Assembly: GCA_029548715.1 (NCBI GenBank)
Contig: JAKPMW010000254.1
Span: 1-5,538, forward strand
Source: Spirochaetota bacterium
GTDB lineage: Bacteria > Spirochaetota > JAGLSM01 > JAKPMW01
Length of the DNA: 5,538 nt
Reading direction: 5' to 3'
Shown: piece by piece, positions 1 through 5,538 of the stretch
How the letters are laid out: each line of letters starts with the position of its first letter
How positions within the stretch are numbered: the first letter of the stretch is position 1
Position numbers and translations under genes: made by a program
Notes under the pieces: model-generated
Seen by the model: the letters and a program-made list of their open reading frames with translations, nothing else
What the model was told of the DNA's origin: nothing
Database searches by the model: none

Positions 1-738
1 AAGTGGGCGGTTGTTGCGCGTGATCCCGAGAGGCCTCCCTTTGTGATTGATACCAACGAGTACCTCATCATCAAGGGTGATGACGCGGTCCTGACCGATC
101 CGGGCGGACTCGAGATCTTTCCCGTCGTATTTACGGCGGTCAGCCAGGAATTCAATCCCGAAAAGATCAACAAGATATTTTCTTCACACCAGGATCCGGA
201 CATCATTTCCTCCCTCGGTCTCTGGCTTGAGGTGAATCCTGATATCCGCTGTTATCTCTCCTGGCTCTGGCGGACCTTTGTCCCGCATTTTGGAGGGACA
301 CGCGAAACCTTTGTCACGATCCCGGACGAAGGGGCCGGGATCCCCCTGGGAGACATGATGCTTGAGGCCATCCCGGCGCACTATCTTCATTCCTGTGGCA
401 ACTTCAATCTCTGGGATCCCCGGGCCAGGATCCTTTTTACCGGAGATATTGGTGCGGCGCTTCTCCCTCCCGGAAAGGTGCATGAGCTTTTTGTCGAGGA
501 TTTTGACGAGCACGTCAAGTACATCACGATCTTCCACCAGCGCTGGATGGCTTCCAACCAGGCAAAAAACGAATGGTGCGCCAGGGTGCGCTCGCTCCGG
601 CCCGAGATGCTTTGTCCCCAGCACGGTTCAATCTACCGCGGCGAAGCAGTCCATCGTTTCATTGACTGGTTCGAAGCGCTTGAAGTCGGGGTGCTCGGTG
701 TGACTCCGCCCGATCTTGATCTCGGGTCCCGGGGCTGA
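1..738 (+). CDS. ODP-like (flavodiiron-type) metallo-beta-lactamase-fold protein, 5' end cut by window
   Basis: The frame is open from base 1, and the residues before the first possible start (GTG at 43) already read like the beginning of this fold, so the true start probably lies outside the window. 245 residues are visible. Counting codons from base 1, the metal-site motifs are HQDPD at H63-D67, histidines 127 and 130 in AHYLHS, D149 in FTGD, and H208 in PQHGS. This order matches the diiron metallo-beta-lactamase domain of flavodiiron proteins. The flavodiiron motif is HxExDH. Here it reads HxDxD followed by Ile, so one usual histidine ligand is replaced. There is no flavodoxin domain: the gene stops about 38 residues after the last ligand. 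Family knowledge suggests oxygen or NO chemistry, or oxygen sensing as reported for ODP of Treponema denticola. Hydrolase activity is less likely. The exact role here is inference. The gene converges on the lipoprotein gene with only 2 bases between the stops. Confidence 0.85.
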   Translation, partial: KWAVVARDPERPPFVIDTNEYLIIKGDDAVLTDPGGLEIFPVVFTAVSQEFNPEKINKIFSSHQDPDIISSLGLWLEVNPDIRCYLSWLWRTFVPHFGGTRETFVTIPDEGAGIPLGDMMLEAIPAHYLHSCGNFNLWDPRARILFTGDIGAALLPPGKVHELFVEDFDEHVKYITIFHQRWMASNQAKNEWCARVRSLRPEMLCPQHGSIYRGEAVHRFIDWFEALEVGVLGVTPPDLDLGSRG

Positions 739-740
739 GG

Positions 741-1229
741 TCAGTTTCGCCTGGCGTCGGCTTCGGGAGCCTCGGCCGTCGGGGTGATGGTTACATCCGC
801 CCAGCCCAGCACGTTTCCGAGCTGTGCAAAACTGATCCGGTATCGTCCCGGAAAGGGGATGGAAAACGCGTTGCTGATCTGCAGGTAGTCTTCCCGCGTG
901 TCGAGACCCTTGAGCGTCAGGGTGCGCACTTTTTTTGGCTGCGAGTTTGTTCCCCATGCTGAAACAGTCATGTCGAGATAGCTGTCCCTGAGACGGACCG
1001 GAGCGAGTACCAGCGAAAACGGTTCGCCGGCTGCAAAGGTGTCACTGACCTCGCGGGGCTTGTGGGTTGACGGGTCGAGCCCGCGGCCTGTCGTGACATT
1101 CTCGCTGTTTCTGCTGCAGGACAGGATCATGATGAACAGACTCATGCCGGCCAGGATGCGCAGGATGATATGTGTATTGTGACTGCATGCTACGTTACTA
1201 TGCGAAAGATTGCAATTTGTGGTATTCAT
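741..1229 (-). CDS. Small putative lipoprotein of unknown function
   Basis: The product has 162 residues and is not a family I recognise. A hydrophobic run at residues 21-36 ends in ILSC, with Cys38 as the likely lipidation site. This is an acceptable but not ideal lipobox, preceded by a rather long N-region. Ser follows the Cys, so there is no Asp inner-membrane retention signal if the cell is diderm. The mature part has short alternating hydrophobic segments, such as FSLVLAP, LDMTVSAW, RYRISFAQ and WADVTITP. This suggests a small beta-sandwich, which is inference. I chose ATG 1229 because AGGGGG lies 10 bases upstream. The frame stays open to 1385, but that extension runs through the terminator and tRNA-Tyr and cannot be real. 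ATG 1253 has no ribosome site, and Met29 would leave too short a signal peptide. The gene starts about 47 bases after the tRNA terminator, and no clear promoter of its own is visible. Confidence 0.72.
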   Translation of the reverse strand: MNTTNCNLSHSNVACSHNTHIILRILAGMSLFIMILSCSRNSENVTTGRGLDPSTHKPREVSDTFAAGEPFSLVLAPVRLRDSYLDMTVSAWGTNSQPKKVRTLTLKGLDTREDYLQISNAFSIPFPGRYRISFAQLGNVLGWADVTITPTAEAPEADARRN

Positions 1230-1275
1230 GGCGGACGGGCCCCCTGGTCGCATGCGGCGTGTGGATGACAGATAC

Positions 1276-1307
1276 AAAAAAACCGTCCGACCCAGGGCCG
1301 GACGGTT
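1276..1307 (-). terminator. Rho-independent terminator of the tRNA-Thr/tRNA-Tyr unit
   Basis: Read on the minus strand, AACCGTCCG (1307-1299) pairs perfectly with CGGACGGTT (1289-1281) around a 9-base loop. A run of seven T covers 1282-1276. The hairpin begins one base after the discriminator base of tRNA-Tyr, so it ends the tRNA transcript and shields the downstream lipoprotein gene from it. Confidence 0.93.
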
Positions 1308-1308
1308 G

Positions 1309-1391
1309 TGGAGAGAGATGGATTCGAACCATCGTAGGCGCAAGCCAACAGATTTACAGTCTGCCCCCTTTAGCCGCTCGGGCATCTCTCC
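1309..1391 (-). tRNA. tRNA-Tyr (anticodon GUA)
   Basis: The 83-base gene folds as a class II tRNA. The acceptor pair GGAGAGA (1391-1385) and TCTCTCC (1316-1310) is perfect. The anticodon loop CTGTAAA carries GTA at 1357-1355, the long variable arm is typical of bacterial tRNA-Tyr, and the T arm is GATGG-TTCGAAT-CCATC. The discriminator is A at 1309. The bases that follow are CAA, so the 3' CCA is not encoded and must be added by nucleotidyltransferase. The gene lies 13 bases downstream of tRNA-Thr in the same transcript. Confidence 0.97.
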
Positions 1392-1404
1392 GGGTGCGTG
1401 GATG

Positions 1405-1477
1405 AGCTGGAGATGGGACTCGAACCCGCAACCTGCTGATTACAAATCAGCTGCTCTACCGATTGAGCTACTCCAGC
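1405..1477 (-). tRNA. tRNA-Thr (anticodon UGU)
   Basis: The 73-base cloverleaf has a perfect acceptor stem, GCTGGAG (1477-1471) with CTCCAGC (1412-1406). The D stem is GCTC/GAGC, the anticodon stem is GCTGA/TCAGC and the loop TTTGTAA holds TGT. The T loop is TTCGAGT. The discriminator is T, and no CCA is encoded. The T stem GCGGG/CCCAT contains one C-A mismatch at the second pair and a G-U at its base. The gene is transcribed first in the Thr-Tyr unit from the promoter at 1489-1517. Confidence 0.96.
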
Positions 1478-1488
1478 GCAACGAGACA

Positions 1489-1517
1489 ATGATAGCCAAC
1501 AGATCAGGGAGGGGCAA
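1489..1517 (-). promoter_or_regulatory. Sigma70-like promoter of the tRNA unit
   Basis: On the minus strand TTGCCC (1517-1512) is followed by exactly 17 bases and TATCAT (1494-1489). The -10 box ends 11 bases before the first base of tRNA-Thr, which would give a leader of only a few bases. Position and spacing are what is expected for a strong tRNA promoter. The -35 box lies 9 bases after the stop of the 89-residue gene. Confidence 0.7.
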
Positions 1518-1526
1518 GAAAAAATC

Positions 1527-1796
1527 TCACTGATCGATGCGAATCTGGCGGGTGATATTCCACCTGATCTCGCCCTTGAGGGCCAGCATGGTTTCCCTGC
1601 GGACAAAATAGGCCCGTTTGTCAAGTTCAACGAGTATGCCCTGATAGCTGGTCAGCACGGTACGGTGATCAATCAGGCCGATGGGCGTTACTTTTTTCCA
1701 GTTGTCGCAGGTCTTGAGGATGGAGAGGGTCTTGAGCTTGCGCTCACTGATCGACCCGTGTTTGAGGGCGTCCTGAATGATCTCGGTATCCAGCAT
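1527..1796 (-). CDS. Conserved-looking small protein of unknown function, downstream partner of the phosphatase
   Basis: The product has 89 residues and is not a family I recognise. Residues 1-32 look helical and charged. Residues 33-89 are rich in alternating hydrophobic residues (GILVEL, AYFVRR, EIRWNI), which suggests a small beta-rich domain. It is basic overall, with no signal peptide or membrane segment and a single Cys at residue 30. It has no clear STAS-domain phosphorylation motif and no kinase motif, so it is not an obvious RsbV-type or RsbW-type partner. The ATG at 1796 lies 8 bases after the phosphatase stop codon. A GGAG at 1811-1808, overlapping the end of the phosphatase gene, serves as ribosome site with a long 11-base spacing, so translational coupling is likely. 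The gene ends 49 bases before tRNA-Thr. A run of six T follows its stop, but I see no hairpin before it. A role in the same signalling pathway as the phosphatase is inference from the operon only. Confidence 0.75.
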   Translation of the reverse strand: MLDTEIIQDALKHGSISERKLKTLSILKTCDNWKKVTPIGLIDHRTVLTSYQGILVELDKRAYFVRRETMLALKGEIRWNITRQIRIDQ

Positions 1797-1804
1797 GAGG
1801 GGGT

Positions 1805-3592
1805 CTACTCCAGTTCGAATTTGAAGATAAAGAGGGTCATGTCGTCAAACTGCGGGGTCTGGGCCGCAAAGGCATTGACACGCTGCAGGATGTGGCGGGC
1901 CATGGCGTCGGCCGGAAGATGACGGCAGGCAAGGAGTTCTTCCTCGAAGCGCTCCATGCCGTACTCCTGCTCAAGCATGTCGTTTGCCTCGACGATACCG
2001 TCTGTATACATCACGATAATGTCGCCAGGCTCGAGATCAAGGACTGAATTCTGGTAGACCGAATCAGGCATGACGGCAAGGGGCTTGCCCCGTGTGTGCA
2101 GCCTGATACAGTGGTCCCGCCCCCGCCGGAGGAGGATCGGGTCATTGTGGCCGGCGTTGGAATAGACCGCCCTGCGCCTGGTGATGTCACAGTGCAGCAT
2201 GAAACTTGTGACGAACATGGCCGAATCCGAGTCGGCGATGATCAGGCGGTTTGCTGACTCGAAGAGGGCGGCCGGGTCGGGCTGATCCTGGCTGACGGCC
2301 TGGGCCCGCAGGATTGAACGCGAAATGGCCATAAACAGGGCCGCGGGAACAGACTTTCCCGAGACATCGGCGATGACGGCGGTAAACTGGCCTGGATCGC
2401 GGGGCGAATGGAAGAAGTCGTAAAAGTCACCTCCCACCTCGTTGGCGGGTTTGTTGCAGGCGAACATGGTCACGCCGGGAATGGAGGGGAAGCTCTTGGG
2501 AAAGATGGCTTCCTGCAGGCGGCGCGTTACCTCGAGTTCTTTTTCGAGCTTGAGCTTGACCCGCTCCTCGTTGTAGAGCCGGATGTTTTCGTGTACCTCT
2601 GAAATCTGGTTTGCGATTGTCTGAAGGAGCCGGACGTCATGGGCATCGAAATGTCCCCCGTCCTGCTTGTCAGTCACATTCAGGACGCCGATGGGACGTT
2701 CCTTGGTCTGCATCGGAACGCTGACGAACGACCGTGTCGTGTAGCGGAAACGCTTGTTGCGTCCGAAACGGGGGTCGGTGTCGATGTTCTCGGTATAGAT
2801 GAACTTGAGGCTGCGGAATACCTGGTACGAAATTTCGTTTTCGGGTGTGACCTTGATCTGGCCGGAGACATCACCCTCGAATCCGATGGATGCCCTGACC
2901 CGCAGGGTGTCATCCGAGGCATCATGCATCAGGATCGAGGTGCGCTTGCAGCCCATTACCCGCGAGACGATCTCAAGAGATTCCTGCAGGATTCGCTCGG
3001 GGCTGCCGTGGCTCATCGCGAGCTGGCCGATCTCGTACATGGCAGAGAGTTCTTCGGCGCGGGCCTTGATCCGGTCGTAGAGCTTGCGGTTGGTGATGGA
3101 GATGGCGGCCTGTTCGGCCAGTGCCATCAGGAGCAGCAGGTCGTCGTCATTGAAACCGTCCCTGTCCAGGGCATTGATGGCCTCAAGAACCCCGATGACC
3201 CGCTTGTTGGTGGTCATCGGGACGCAGACGATGTTGCGTGTGACCATGTTGGTCTTCTTGTCCGCTTCCTTGAAAAATCTGGGATCATTTTGTGCGTCGT
3301 TGATGATCAGGGGGTCACCGGACTGGGCGACGATGCCCGCAATCCCCTTGCCGATGGGAACCTCCATCGTGCGCAGCTCTTCACCCTTTCCTGAAATCAC
3401 ATTAAAGGTCAAAACCTGCTTTTCCTCGTTAAGCAGCATCAGGGAGCTGGCTTCGGCGTTGAGGAGGGTCTTGCAGCTCTCCATGATCAGTTCGAGGAGC
3501 GCATTGATCTCGAGCAGGGAGTTGATCTTTTTGCTGATATTGACAAGGGAGTACAGCTTGTATGCGGATAGCCTGTCCTGTTCGCCATTCAT
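1805..3592 (-). CDS. GAF-GAF-SpoIIE/PP2C serine/threonine phosphatase (RsbU-type)
   Basis: Residues are numbered from the longest open form (TTG 3652, 615 aa). GAF 1 covers about 40-190 and GAF 2 about 208-355. A helical, probably coiled-coil linker covers 355-384 and the PP2C-type SpoIIE domain about 390-613. The metal-binding aspartates are present: D409 in EVGGDFYD, D429 in ADVSGKS, D551 in YTDG and D603/D604 in QFDDMTL. The SNAGH motif is at 498-502. All core motifs are intact, so it should be an active manganese- or magnesium-dependent phosphatase. By family knowledge its target is a phosphorylated anti-anti-sigma (STAS) protein or similar partner, with the GAF domains sensing a small ligand or redox state. 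It looks cytoplasmic, with no membrane segment. Three starts compete: TTG 3652, ATG 3643 and ATG 3592. I prefer 3592 (595 aa) because the first 20 residues look non-conserved and this leaves room for the divergent murT promoter. Ribosome sites are weak for all three. Confidence 0.93.
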   Translation of the reverse strand: MNGEQDRLSAYKLYSLVNISKKINSLLEINALLELIMESCKTLLNAEASSLMLLNEEKQVLTFNVISGKGEELRTMEVPIGKGIAGIVAQSGDPLIINDAQNDPRFFKEADKKTNMVTRNIVCVPMTTNKRVIGVLEAINALDRDGFNDDDLLLLMALAEQAAISITNRKLYDRIKARAEELSAMYEIGQLAMSHGSPERILQESLEIVSRVMGCKRTSILMHDASDDTLRVRASIGFEGDVSGQIKVTPENEISYQVFRSLKFIYTENIDTDPRFGRNKRFRYTTRSFVSVPMQTKERPIGVLNVTDKQDGGHFDAHDVRLLQTIANQISEVHENIRLYNEERVKLKLEKELEVTRRLQEAIFPKSFPSIPGVTMFACNKPANEVGGDFYDFFHSPRDPGQFTAVIADVSGKSVPAALFMAISRSILRAQAVSQDQPDPAALFESANRLIIADSDSAMFVTSFMLHCDITRRRAVYSNAGHNDPILLRRGRDHCIRLHTRGKPLAVMPDSVYQNSVLDLEPGDIIVMYTDGIVEANDMLEQEYGMERFEEELLACRHLPADAMARHILQRVNAFAAQTPQFDDMTLFIFKFELE

Positions 3593-3633
3593 GCCCGTGC
3601 GTACCGCCTTTGCCGGTTTGCCGCTGAAAGCGC

Positions 3634-3663
3634 TTGAACGCATCCATGGCAAAAACCTATATT
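3634..3663 (+). promoter_or_regulatory. Putative murT-gatD promoter, possibly leaderless
   Basis: TTGAAC (3634-3639) is followed by 18 bases and TATATT (3658-3663). The -10 box ends six bases before ATG 3670, so transcription would be expected to start at or near the A of that codon. No Shine-Dalgarno sequence precedes ATG 3670. On the opposite strand the same AT-rich patch reads TAATAT (3664-3659) and could be the -10 box of the phosphatase gene, but I see no good -35 box for it. Confidence 0.4.
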
Positions 3664-3669
3664 ACTGCT

Positions 3670-5073
3670 ATGACAAGAATACGGATCATTGCATCCATAA
3701 TCATCGGAAAAATGCTCATCCTTCTTGCGCGGCTTTTGCGCCGCGGGGGGTCCAGCATGCCGGGGAAGGTCGCCCTCCGGATTGCACCGGGCCTTTTGCG
3801 GACGCTTGCCGGGCGGATCGAGGGTGGTGTGGTCGCGGTGACAGCGACAAACGGGAAAACCACGACGACACGCATGCTTGCCGGGCTGGTGCGTCATGCC
3901 GGAAGACCTGTGGTCACAAACGCTTCCGGCGCAAATATGGCAGGAGGGATCGTCTCGGCCATGATCGAGGCTGCGTCCCTCCTGGGGCGGTTCCCGAAAC
4001 AGGCACTGGCCATCATCGAGGTGGACGAGGGTTCCATCCCCGCGGTCCTGCCAAAACTGCTTCCCGGGGTTCTCCTTGTGGGGAATTTTTTTCGCGACCA
4101 GCTCGACCGCTACGGTGAGGTCGCCATTCTTGCCCGGCGTGTCGGAGAGACTGTCGCGTGCCTTTCACGGCCACCACGTCTGGTCATCAACGCGGATGAC
4201 CCGATCGCCGCTTCTCTGGGCGATGCTGCTTCCCGGGGCGTCGTCTGGTTTGGAGTGGATTCCGGCCGGGAAAGCGGGATTTCAGCCTCGGACGGGACGG
4301 CAGATATCAGGCATTGCCCCCAATGTCATGGCACCCTCGAATATACCCTTCGTCTGATGGGGCATCTCGGGACCTACCATTGTCCTGGCTGTGGCCGGAA
4401 GCGGCCCGAGCCTGACTGGACTGCCCGGGACCTGAGATCAAGCGGGATGACGCGCCAGGAATTTCGCCTCGTGCATCGGGATGGCCGGTCGTTTGTGGTG
4501 ACGCCAGGGTTTCCCGGAATGCATGCCGTGTACAATTCGCTTGCCGCCCTGGCGACCCTGGATGCCCTGAACATGCTGGACACAGGCGCGGTACAATGGC
4601 TTGCTGAATTTCGTCCCCCGTACGGGCGGTACGAAGAAATCCCCCTTGATGGGCGGACCATCCTCCTGATGCTGGTCAAAAACCCTGCCGGGGCCAATGC
4701 CTCGCTTGATATCCTGTCCCGGCATGCCGCTGACCTGTCCGTCCTCATCCTTCTCAACGATCTTGCCGCAGACGGACGCGACATCTCCTGGATCTATGAT
4801 GCTTCCTTCGAGGCCATAGCTTCGGCTCAGAGCATTGTTACCGGGGGACGAAGGGCCCAGGCGATGGCCTTGCGCATGCTCCACTCCGGTGCTGATCCCG
4901 GGCGCATTCAGGCTGTCAGCGGGGAGGCAGGGGCGGCTCTGGATGTGGCGCTTGAAAAAACGGGTCCGGGTGGGGTGCTGGCGCTGATTGCGACCTACAC
5001 CGCCATGCATGCCGTGCGTGCGGTTCTTGTGCGCCGGGCGGGAATCCGGGAGTTCTGGAAGGACGGAACATGA
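3670..5073 (+). CDS. murT: Lipid II isoglutaminyl synthase, MurT subunit (Mur-ligase fold, ATP-dependent)
   Basis: MurT activates the D-glutamate gamma-side carboxylate of the lipid II stem peptide with ATP and uses ammonia from GatD to make D-isoglutamine. Residues are numbered from TTG 3634 (479 aa); the preferred ATG 3670 is residue 13 and gives 467 aa. Visible are an N-terminal hydrophobic/basic helix (about 15-37), the P-loop TATNGKTTTT (70-79), EVDEGS (129-134), NFFRDQLDRYGE (151-162), NADDP (186-190), a zinc-ribbon insert with C228, C231, C250 and C253 that is characteristic of MurT rather than MurC-F, VKNPAGAN (348-355), and the C-terminal DUF1727 stretch NDLAADGRDISWIYD (375-389). 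That stretch includes the acidic region that completes the GatD active site. ATG 3646 and TTG 3634 are alternative starts. I prefer 3670 because MurT proteins usually begin just before the hydrophobic helix. The stop overlaps the gatD start by ATGA. The window contains no other cell-wall genes. Confidence 0.96.
   Translation: MTRIRIIASIIIGKMLILLARLLRRGGSSMPGKVALRIAPGLLRTLAGRIEGGVVAVTATNGKTTTTRMLAGLVRHAGRPVVTNASGANMAGGIVSAMIEAASLLGRFPKQALAIIEVDEGSIPAVLPKLLPGVLLVGNFFRDQLDRYGEVAILARRVGETVACLSRPPRLVINADDPIAASLGDAASRGVVWFGVDSGRESGISASDGTADIRHCPQCHGTLEYTLRLMGHLGTYHCPGCGRKRPEPDWTARDLRSSGMTRQEFRLVHRDGRSFVVTPGFPGMHAVYNSLAALATLDALNMLDTGAVQWLAEFRPPYGRYEEIPLDGRTILLMLVKNPAGANASLDILSRHAADLSVLILLNDLAADGRDISWIYDASFEAIASAQSIVTGGRRAQAMALRMLHSGADPGRIQAVSGEAGAALDVALEKTGPGGVLALIATYTAMHAVRAVLVRRAGIREFWKDGT
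5057..5063 (+). promoter_or_regulatory. gatD ribosome binding site inside murT
   Basis: GGAAGGA lies six bases before ATG 5070, within the last codons of murT. It is a strong site that fixes the gatD start and supports coupled translation of the two subunits. Confidence 0.75.
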
Positions 5074-5538
5074 AGGACTGCAGCTTGCGGGTTGGTCATC
5101 TCTATCCCGATCACATGAATCTCTATGGTGACCGGGGCAATCTGATGGCCTTTGTCTATCGTGCGGGGCTGCGGGGGATCACGGTCGAGGTCGAGCAGCT
5201 CCAGCCCGGAGATCCTGTCGCACGGGGACGGTACGATTTCTTTTTTTTCGGCGGCGGACAGGATAACGAGCAGGAGCAGATCTACGAGGATTTTCTTTCA
5301 CGCAAGGGTCAGGACCTTGCACGTGAACTTGATGACGGGGCCGCCTGCCTCGCTGTCTGCGGTGGATACCAGTTGCTGGGCAGGTCGTACGAGGTATACG
5401 GCGGAAAGAAGATTCCCGGCTTAGGCTGGATGGACGTCTGGACCGAGGCCGGCAGTATGCGGGCTATCGGAAACATCCTGATCGAGTCCACCCTCGATGG
5501 CCGGGTGGTTGAACTGGCTGGCTTTGAAAATCATGGTG
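5070..5538 (+). CDS. gatD: Lipid II isoglutaminyl synthase, glutaminase subunit GatD, 3' end cut by window
   Basis: The frame is open from ATG 5070 to the window end (156 codons), with no stop. The N-terminus HLYPDHMNLYGDRGN (residues 10-24) is the signature of GatD/CobB-CobQ-like class I glutamine amidotransferases. FFGGGQDNEQ (59-68) is followed by AVCGGYQLLG (95-104), where Cys97 is the expected nucleophile that forms the glutamyl thioester. GFENHGG closes the visible part. The catalytic histidine should lie beyond the window, so completeness cannot be judged. The family is about 240-260 residues, so roughly 90-100 are missing. GatD hydrolyses glutamine and passes ammonia to MurT in a heterodimer at the cytoplasmic face, acting on lipid-linked precursor. 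The ATGA overlap with murT and a strong ribosome site mean that the subunits are co-expressed. The unrelated synthetases CobB and CobQ carry an extra N-terminal synthetase domain that is absent here. Confidence 0.94.
   Translation, partial: MKDCSLRVGHLYPDHMNLYGDRGNLMAFVYRAGLRGITVEVEQLQPGDPVARGRYDFFFFGGGQDNEQEQIYEDFLSRKGQDLARELDDGAACLAVCGGYQLLGRSYEVYGGKKIPGLGWMDVWTEAGSMRAIGNILIESTLDGRVVELAGFENHG

Noticed and set aside
700..760. Possible bidirectional terminator between the convergent genes
   Set aside because: Only a short imperfect stem (CCCGA with TCGGG) is present within the end of the first gene, and no T run follows on either strand.
1230..1385. N-terminal extension of the lipoprotein gene
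   Set aside because: The extension translates the terminator hairpin and part of tRNA-Tyr. Open frames across tRNA genes are a common artefact.
1517..1526. T run after the 89-residue gene as a terminator
   Set aside because: Six T follow the stop on the minus strand, but I could not find a stable GC-rich hairpin before them.
1172..1533. Plus-strand open frames across the tRNA region
   Set aside because: They are antisense to two clear tRNA genes and their terminator, and encode nothing recognisable.
2639..3394. A 251-residue open frame on the plus strand
   Set aside because: It lies fully antisense to the GAF domains of the phosphatase. Its sequence is a low-complexity mirror of that gene (rich in Asp, Gly, Val and Leu) with no family motif. 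It is a codon-bias shadow.
3084..4118. A 344-residue open frame on the plus strand
   Set aside because: It runs antisense to the phosphatase and then out of frame through murT. The protein changes composition where the two real genes meet and has no recognisable domain.
1..5538. Mobile element, CRISPR array, attachment site or defence genes
   Set aside because: I saw no transposase, integrase, direct-repeat array or duplicated tRNA end. The genes are tightly packed and look like ordinary chromosomal genes.

Overview
This is a compact, moderately GC-rich bacterial window. It holds six protein-coding genes, two of them cut by the window edges, and two tRNA genes. I cannot assign a phylum. The lipoprotein, the RsbU-type phosphatase, the stand-alone diiron-type metallo-beta-lactamase protein and the MurT/GatD pair point to a free-living bacterium with an amidated peptidoglycan. 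No mobile element, CRISPR array, phage gene or large repeat is visible.

Layout from left to right. Positions 1-738 (+) hold the 3' part of an oxygen-binding-diiron (ODP-like) metallo-beta-lactamase protein. It converges, with a 2-base gap, on a small lipoprotein gene (741-1229, -). Positions 1230-1526 hold a minus-strand tRNA unit: a good sigma70-like promoter, tRNA-Thr(UGU), tRNA-Tyr(GUA) and a strong intrinsic terminator. Next on the minus strand are an unrecognised 89-residue protein (1527-1796) and, 8 bases upstream of it, a GAF-GAF-SpoIIE/PP2C phosphatase (1805-3592). The phosphatase and the small gene look like one two-gene operon.

Divergent from the phosphatase, across a short AT-richer spacer (3593-3669), is the plus-strand pair murT (3670-5073) and gatD (5070 to the window end). 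These two overlap by ATGA and encode the two subunits of the lipid II isoglutaminyl synthase. GatD releases ammonia from glutamine, and MurT uses it with ATP to amidate the D-glutamate of lipid II.

The points most worth a second look are as follows. The murT start may be leaderless, because a TATATT -10 box lies six bases before the ATG. The 89-residue protein paired with the phosphatase is unidentified. The ODP-like protein has an altered metal motif, HxDxD-I. The Thr-Tyr tRNA pair looks like a fragment of the widespread Thr-Tyr-Gly-Thr-tuf cluster. I see no convincing evidence of a wholly new multi-gene system.
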